Part shown: positions 15,149-18,323 of the stretch, piece by piece
Numbering within the stretch: position 1 is the first letter of the stretch
Layout of the letters: each line of letters starts with the position of its first letter
NCBI GenBank assembly: GCA_022564935.1
Contig: JADFKM010000044.1
Location: 1-18,323 of the forward strand
Origin: Candidatus Dadabacteria bacterium
GTDB taxonomy: Bacteria; Desulfobacterota_D; UBA1144; Nemesobacterales; JADFKM01
Direction: 5' to 3'
DNA length: 18,323 nt
Translations under genes and position numbers: made by a program
The notes under the pieces: model-generated
What the model was told of the DNA's origin: nothing
The model's input: the letters and a program-made list of their open reading frames with translations, nothing else
Database searches by the model: none

Positions 15149-16471
15149 ATGGAAACAGAGGTTGCAAGATATTTGTTTATTGGAGAGTTCGACCCGTCGC
15201 TGATGGGCCTTTTCTCTTCAAGAGGAGAAGTGATATGGGTAAGCTCCGTCGAGGAGGCCTTGAATCAGACGGGTAATTTTTCCCTAGTCATCATCGAACG
15301 CAAAGACTTTTCTCCGGAGCTCTCCAGAGACCTTTCGATCTACTACCCCAAAACCCCGATAATAGTTAACGGCGACGGTGACATGGGAGAGCCGCCACCA
15401 TCTGTGCGCTTTGTCCCGTTCCACCGGCTCCTCACGGGACAGATATCGAGAGAAGAGAAGCTGGCAAGAACGGAATTAAGGGTCGAAGAGCTGAGGCGCG
15501 TCCACTCAGATGCGAAGAAAATGCTCATCCTGCTGCACGACAACCCCGACCCAGACTCCATCGCAAGCGCCCTGGGACTCAGAACCATACTCAGGCGCAA
15601 CAAGCAAACCGCGGTCATCGGTCACCTCGGAGAAAACATCTCCCGCCCCGAAAACCTGGCTATGATAGAGCTTCTAGACATCGACATGGAAAAACTGAAC
15701 TCCGAGGACACAAAAGGGTTCGACTCAATAGCCCTGGTGGATGTCCAGCCGCCGTACTTCGGGGATTCGATACCGGAGGTCGACTCCACAATCGACCACC
15801 ACCCGAGCGTCGGCACTTACAACGTCCGCTTTGTAGAGATAATGACCCAGGAAGGCGCCACTTCCACTATCATCACCGAATACCTCCGCTCAGTGCAGGT
15901 AGAGATCTCCGAAAGGCTTGCAACCGCCCTCGTCTACGGAATCAAAACAGACACCGTTTCCCTAAACCGCGACGCCAACGCCGACGACGTCGAGGCGTTC
16001 ACATTCCTCTACCCTCTGGCGAACCTTGGGTTTCTCAGGAGGATCGAAAGGGCCGAGATGCCTTCTGACGAGATCAAATGCTTCGGCAAGGCGCTTGCAA
16101 ACCACTGGGTCAATGACGGCATGTTTTTCTGCTGGGTCGGAAAAGTGGACAGGGAGTACCTGCTGCCGAAAATGGCAGACTTCGGGATACAGGCAAAGGG
16201 CGTGGAGTGGAGCGTGGCGTTCGGCATAGTGGGCGGCTCGCACCTCGTGATCTCCATAAGGAACGTGGGCTACGTGAAGAGCGCCGGGCGACTTGTAAGG
16301 GAGATGTTCGGCGAAATGGGCAGCGCGGGCGGCCACCGCTCCGCCGCTAAGGCCGTGATACCGCTCAGGAACGTGAAAAAAGCTATTAAAAGCACCTCGG
16401 AAAAGCGCATCATCAACTGGGTCACAGAGCAATTTCTCAGCACCGCCATCACGGCCGCAGAAAACGGCTGA
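15149..16471 (+). CDS. DHH/DHHA1 phosphoesterase with extra N-terminal domain
   Basis: The protein has about 440 residues. Residues from roughly 115 onward are a DHH phosphoesterase: HDNPDPDS (motif I), VDVQPP (motif II), DHHPS (motif III) and TDT (motif IV). A DHHA1 domain with GSAGGHRSA follows. Relatives such as NrnA degrade nanoRNA, pAp or cyclic dinucleotides. The first 100 residues (RYLFIGEFDPSLMGLF onward) have alternating hydrophobic strands like a degenerate receiver domain without clear phosphorylation residues, which is unusual for NrnA. The ATG at 15149 lies 13 nt after trpA. An in-frame GTG at 15101, with AAGGGA eight bases upstream, would add 16 residues and overlap trpA. Its place behind trpA suggests co-transcription, not a role in tryptophan synthesis. 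Confidence 0.85.
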   Translation: METEVARYLFIGEFDPSLMGLFSSRGEVIWVSSVEEALNQTGNFSLVIIERKDFSPELSRDLSIYYPKTPIIVNGDGDMGEPPPSVRFVPFHRLLTGQISREEKLARTELRVEELRRVHSDAKKMLILLHDNPDPDSIASALGLRTILRRNKQTAVIGHLGENISRPENLAMIELLDIDMEKLNSEDTKGFDSIALVDVQPPYFGDSIPEVDSTIDHHPSVGTYNVRFVEIMTQEGATSTIITEYLRSVQVEISERLATALVYGIKTDTVSLNRDANADDVEAFTFLYPLANLGFLRRIERAEMPSDEIKCFGKALANHWVNDGMFFCWVGKVDREYLLPKMADFGIQAKGVEWSVAFGIVGGSHLVISIRNVGYVKSAGRLVREMFGEMGSAGGHRSAAKAVIPLRNVKKAIKSTSEKRIINWVTEQFLSTAITAAENG

Positions 16472-16501
16472 GGCGAGCCAAATCCCCGACGGAGGCAGGT
16501 A

Positions 16502-17056
16502 TTGGAGTTCATAAACAGAGATAAAACATCCCTTGTGGTGGTAGATATGCAGGAAAAGCTTATCCCCGCCATACCCAAAGGCCCGAGAGCCAAGGTCATC
16601 AAGAACTCCCAGATCCTCATAGAAACAGCCAATACCCTGGGGATGCCCATAGTGGCCACGGAGCAGTACCCCAAGGGGCTAGGCCCCACCGTGGAGGAGA
16701 TTTCATCATCTGTGGGGGATGGGTTCAGCCCCATAGAGAAGCTTTCGTTCAGCTGCGCGAGGTCGGATGAGTTCAAATCGGCGATTAAAAACACCGGCAG
16801 GCCGGACGTGCTTATTTGCGGCATAGAGACACACGTGTGCGTGCTCCAGACCGTCATCGACCTCATGAACGACGGCCACACCGTCTACGTTCCCGCAGAC
16901 GCCGTTGCCTCGAGGAGGGAGCTTGATTGGAGCACGGGCCTCAAGTTCGCAGAGAAGGCGGGCGCCGTTGTGGGAACCACCGAGACGTTCTTCTTCCAGC
17001 TCCTTGAGCGCGCAGGCACAGACGAGTTCAAGAAGCTCGTAAAGCTTGTGAAGTGA
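16502..17056 (+). CDS. Isochorismatase-family cysteine hydrolase
   Basis: The protein has 184 residues. The triad typical of the isochorismatase/nicotinamidase superfamily is complete: Asp15 (VVVDMQ), Lys80 (EKLSF) and Cys113 (GIETHVCV). A non-proline cis-peptide is expected in the GIETHVC segment. The substrate cannot be read from the sequence; the family includes nicotinamidase, isochorismatase and many uncharacterised hydrolases. The segment SFSCARSDEF resembles the YcaC-like/hydrolase subgroup more than nicotinamidase, whose metal-binding histidines are not seen. The TTG start at 16502 is supported by GGAGG seven bases upstream. The gene is 30 nt after the DHH gene and is probably the last gene of this transcription unit. 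Confidence 0.88.
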   Translation: MEFINRDKTSLVVVDMQEKLIPAIPKGPRAKVIKNSQILIETANTLGMPIVATEQYPKGLGPTVEEISSSVGDGFSPIEKLSFSCARSDEFKSAIKNTGRPDVLICGIETHVCVLQTVIDLMNDGHTVYVPADAVASRRELDWSTGLKFAEKAGAVVGTTETFFFQLLERAGTDEFKKLVKLVK

Positions 17057-17172
17057 GCGGAGCCTTTCTACTTTTTTCTAATGTTTGACCGTAACTAATA
17101 ATTTGTTACTGTGGTAAAGTTATTGTCAAGGAGGTCAGTCGAAATGTTTTTAAATTCGTATTGAATCCTTTT
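17057..17172 (+). other. Spacer with a strong Shine-Dalgarno and a six-codon frame
   Basis: This AT-rich spacer follows the cysteine hydrolase gene. TTGACC and a weak TACTGT form a poor promoter match near 17085-17112, and GTAAC/GTTAC (17091-17109) is a small dyad. AAGGAGGT (17128-17135) lies eight bases before ATG at 17144, a near-perfect translation start. Yet the frame ends at TGA 17162-17164 after six codons (MFLNSY), nine bases before the stop of the opposing gene. It may be the beheaded start of a lost gene, a leader peptide, or chance. Confidence 0.4.
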
Positions 17173-18027
17173 TTATTTAGGCTTTTCTGGTTTCCCTTTT
17201 TTCTCAGATTCAGGTAATTGAAGAATAGGCTCTCCTGTTAACTTCATGAACTGCATGTTCTTCGAAACATCCAGAATAATGGCTATGTTAGATATATGTA
17301 TTTCATCAGCATCACTGGCTTCTTTTCCTTCTTCTGGTTCCTCTAGTGGTTCAGCACGTACTTCAATATTGTAGCCTTTGTCAATCCGATTCGCTACTTT
17401 ATTAAGAGAAATGCGAATTGCGTTTTTCAACTCGTTGCGACGGCCATCATCATTCACGGTGCAAAACTTTTCGTCAATCTCAACTGTTATTTTTTCAATT
17501 TCCCCCCCCATTAAAGAGTTAGTATGTTCTTTTATGCCCTTCGTCTTCTCATTAGGAACACCTAGATCTTTTAACTCATTTTGTAATTTCCTTATTTCGA
17601 TTAAATTTTTATAGCTATTAATGATCTTGTCAACAGCATATGCTAAACATGCAGCAACTCCTGGCAATACATTTAGATATATAAGTAAATCACTGGAAGA
17701 TAGAGTTTTTATTTCATGTGTCTCTTTTTTTCCTGTAACTAACTCAGAAAATGTGTTAAATATAAAATTTAACTCATTAAGTTCCTTTCCCAATTTATCA
17801 AGACTATTATCAACTGCTTTTCTCGGAACCAGTAACCCGATTTCACATTCCCCTGGTTCTAATTCCTCAGCTCCTATATGAAAAATATCGAAACTATTGA
17901 TAATATTATCTATTGCTTCATTAAACTGCTGAAGTGATGTAAGTATTTCAATTACTTCCTTTTGAGCAGTTGCTGGTGTAATAAGATTTCGATGGAAAAT
18001 ATTTTCTAACTTATTTTTGAGATTTTT
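17173..18027 (-). CDS. Uncharacterised protein, 5' end lost at a junction
   Basis: The supported part is about 284 residues, read from near 18,027 down to the TAA at 17173. The open frame continues upstream to the window end, but only as antisense of the purD fragment, so those residues are not real. The sequence from KNLKNKLENIFHRN onward is mostly helical and hydrophilic. One hydrophobic patch (YLNVLPGVAACLAYAVDKII) is followed by a coiled-coil-like stretch (IRKLQNELKDLG). The C-terminal tail is rich in Glu, Pro and Lys. It resembles, from memory, a group of uncharacterised bacterial proteins with a DGRRNELKN motif; no function is known. No ATG start is visible, only a possible CTG, so the true start probably lay a few codons beyond the junction. 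The base composition is far more AT-rich than its neighbours. Confidence 0.6.
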   Translation of the reverse strand, partial: KNLKNKLENIFHRNLITPATAQKEVIEILTSLQQFNEAIDNIINSFDIFHIGAEELEPGECEIGLLVPRKAVDNSLDKLGKELNELNFIFNTFSELVTGKKETHEIKTLSSSDLLIYLNVLPGVAACLAYAVDKIINSYKNLIEIRKLQNELKDLGVPNEKTKGIKEHTNSLMGGEIEKITVEIDEKFCTVNDDGRRNELKNAIRISLNKVANRIDKGYNIEVRAEPLEEPEEGKEASDADEIHISNIAIILDVSKNMQFMKLTGEPILQLPESEKKGKPEKPK

Positions 18028-18323
18028 TCCAAGCAGTTCATGGAGCGGCACGGGATTCCCACGGCACGGTTTGGGGTGGCCGAGAGTATCGAGGCGGCCA
18101 TGAAGGTCCTTGCGGATTTCGAGTTGCCGTTGGTGATCAAGGCCGACGGCTTGGCGGCGGGCAAGGGCGTCAAAGTGGTTAAAACGCATGAAGAGGCCCT
18201 CGGCACCCTGGATGAGTTCATGCGCCAGCGCACGATGGGCGCAGCCGGTGAGCGAGTGGTCATCGAAGAATTCGTTCCGGGCGAGGAGGCCTCCTTCATG
18301 GTCCTCTCCGACGGAGAACACAT
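18028..18323 (+). CDS. purD: purD fragment (internal part; continues beyond window)
   Basis: From about 18,025 the plus strand reads FSKQFMERHGIPTARF, then LVIKADGLAAGKGVKVV and VVIEEFVPGEEASFMVLSDGEH. These are hallmark segments of the ATP-grasp domain of phosphoribosylamine-glycine ligase, the second step of purine synthesis. Comparison with the family places the first residue near position 110-120, so roughly the first 110 residues are absent. An in-frame TAA at 18007-18009 lies just upstream, so the missing part is not encoded here. The 3' part runs off the window. The composition is clearly GC-rich (37 of 60 bases in 18061-18120) compared with 14 of 60 in 17581-17640. The ATG at 18040 is internal to the domain and should not be taken as a genuine start. 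Confidence 0.85.

Noticed and set aside
18028-18321. N-terminal ~95 residues of the long minus-strand frame ending at 17173
   Set aside because: They are exact antisense of a well-conserved purD segment and differ sharply in composition from the rest of the frame.

Overview
The window looks like chromosomal DNA from an uncultured Gram-negative bacterium. The envelope set (a DegP/HtrA protease with a signal peptide and a secreted DsbA-like oxidoreductase) supports that. The mix of a T. ferrooxidans-type GshA, a Thi4-type thiazole synthase, a SAM hydroxide adenosyltransferase and a DHH phosphoesterase would fit a Desulfobacterota- or Dadabacteria-like lineage, but this is a low-confidence guess. 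The standard genetic code fits throughout. There is no phage, IS element or CRISPR array.

Left part (1-6.2 kb, moderate GC). On the minus strand, an RDD membrane protein with an N-terminal zinc ribbon is followed after 9 nt by gshA, which runs off the left edge. Upstream lies a signal-peptide DsbA-like protein whose 3' end overlaps a pair of imperfect 46-bp-period repeats. On the plus strand, a large hybrid sensor (REC-PAS-PAS-PAS-kinase-REC) is split by a one-base frameshift in its third PAS domain. It also has Asn where the phospho-accepting His of the H-box belongs.

Middle part (6.2-17.06 kb, higher GC). This holds mostly housekeeping genes: a SAM hydroxide adenosyltransferase (minus), an RNase Z-like metallo-beta-lactamase (plus), a small membrane protein (minus) and thi4 (plus). 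Then come three minus-strand genes, degP-like, ridA-like and a Cys-rich DUF6775-like protein, in that transcription order. Divergent from degP is trpF-trpB-(272 nt)-trpA-DHH phosphoesterase-cysteine hydrolase. trpF and trpB overlap, whereas trpB and trpA are unusually far apart, and the gap contains a promoter-like sequence and a hairpin.

Right part (17.06-18.32 kb). GC drops abruptly across an uncharacterised minus-strand gene, then rises abruptly at about 18,025 into an internal fragment of purD. Both genes lose their 5' ends at this point, so it is either a real rearrangement or a chimeric assembly join. Just left of the AT-rich gene, a near-perfect Shine-Dalgarno and ATG lead into only six codons.

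No clear new multi-gene system was found. The items most worth checking are the degenerate and frameshifted sensor kinase, the Cys-type bacterial Thi4, the trpB-trpA spacer, the short repeats near 2.1 kb and the 18,025 junction.
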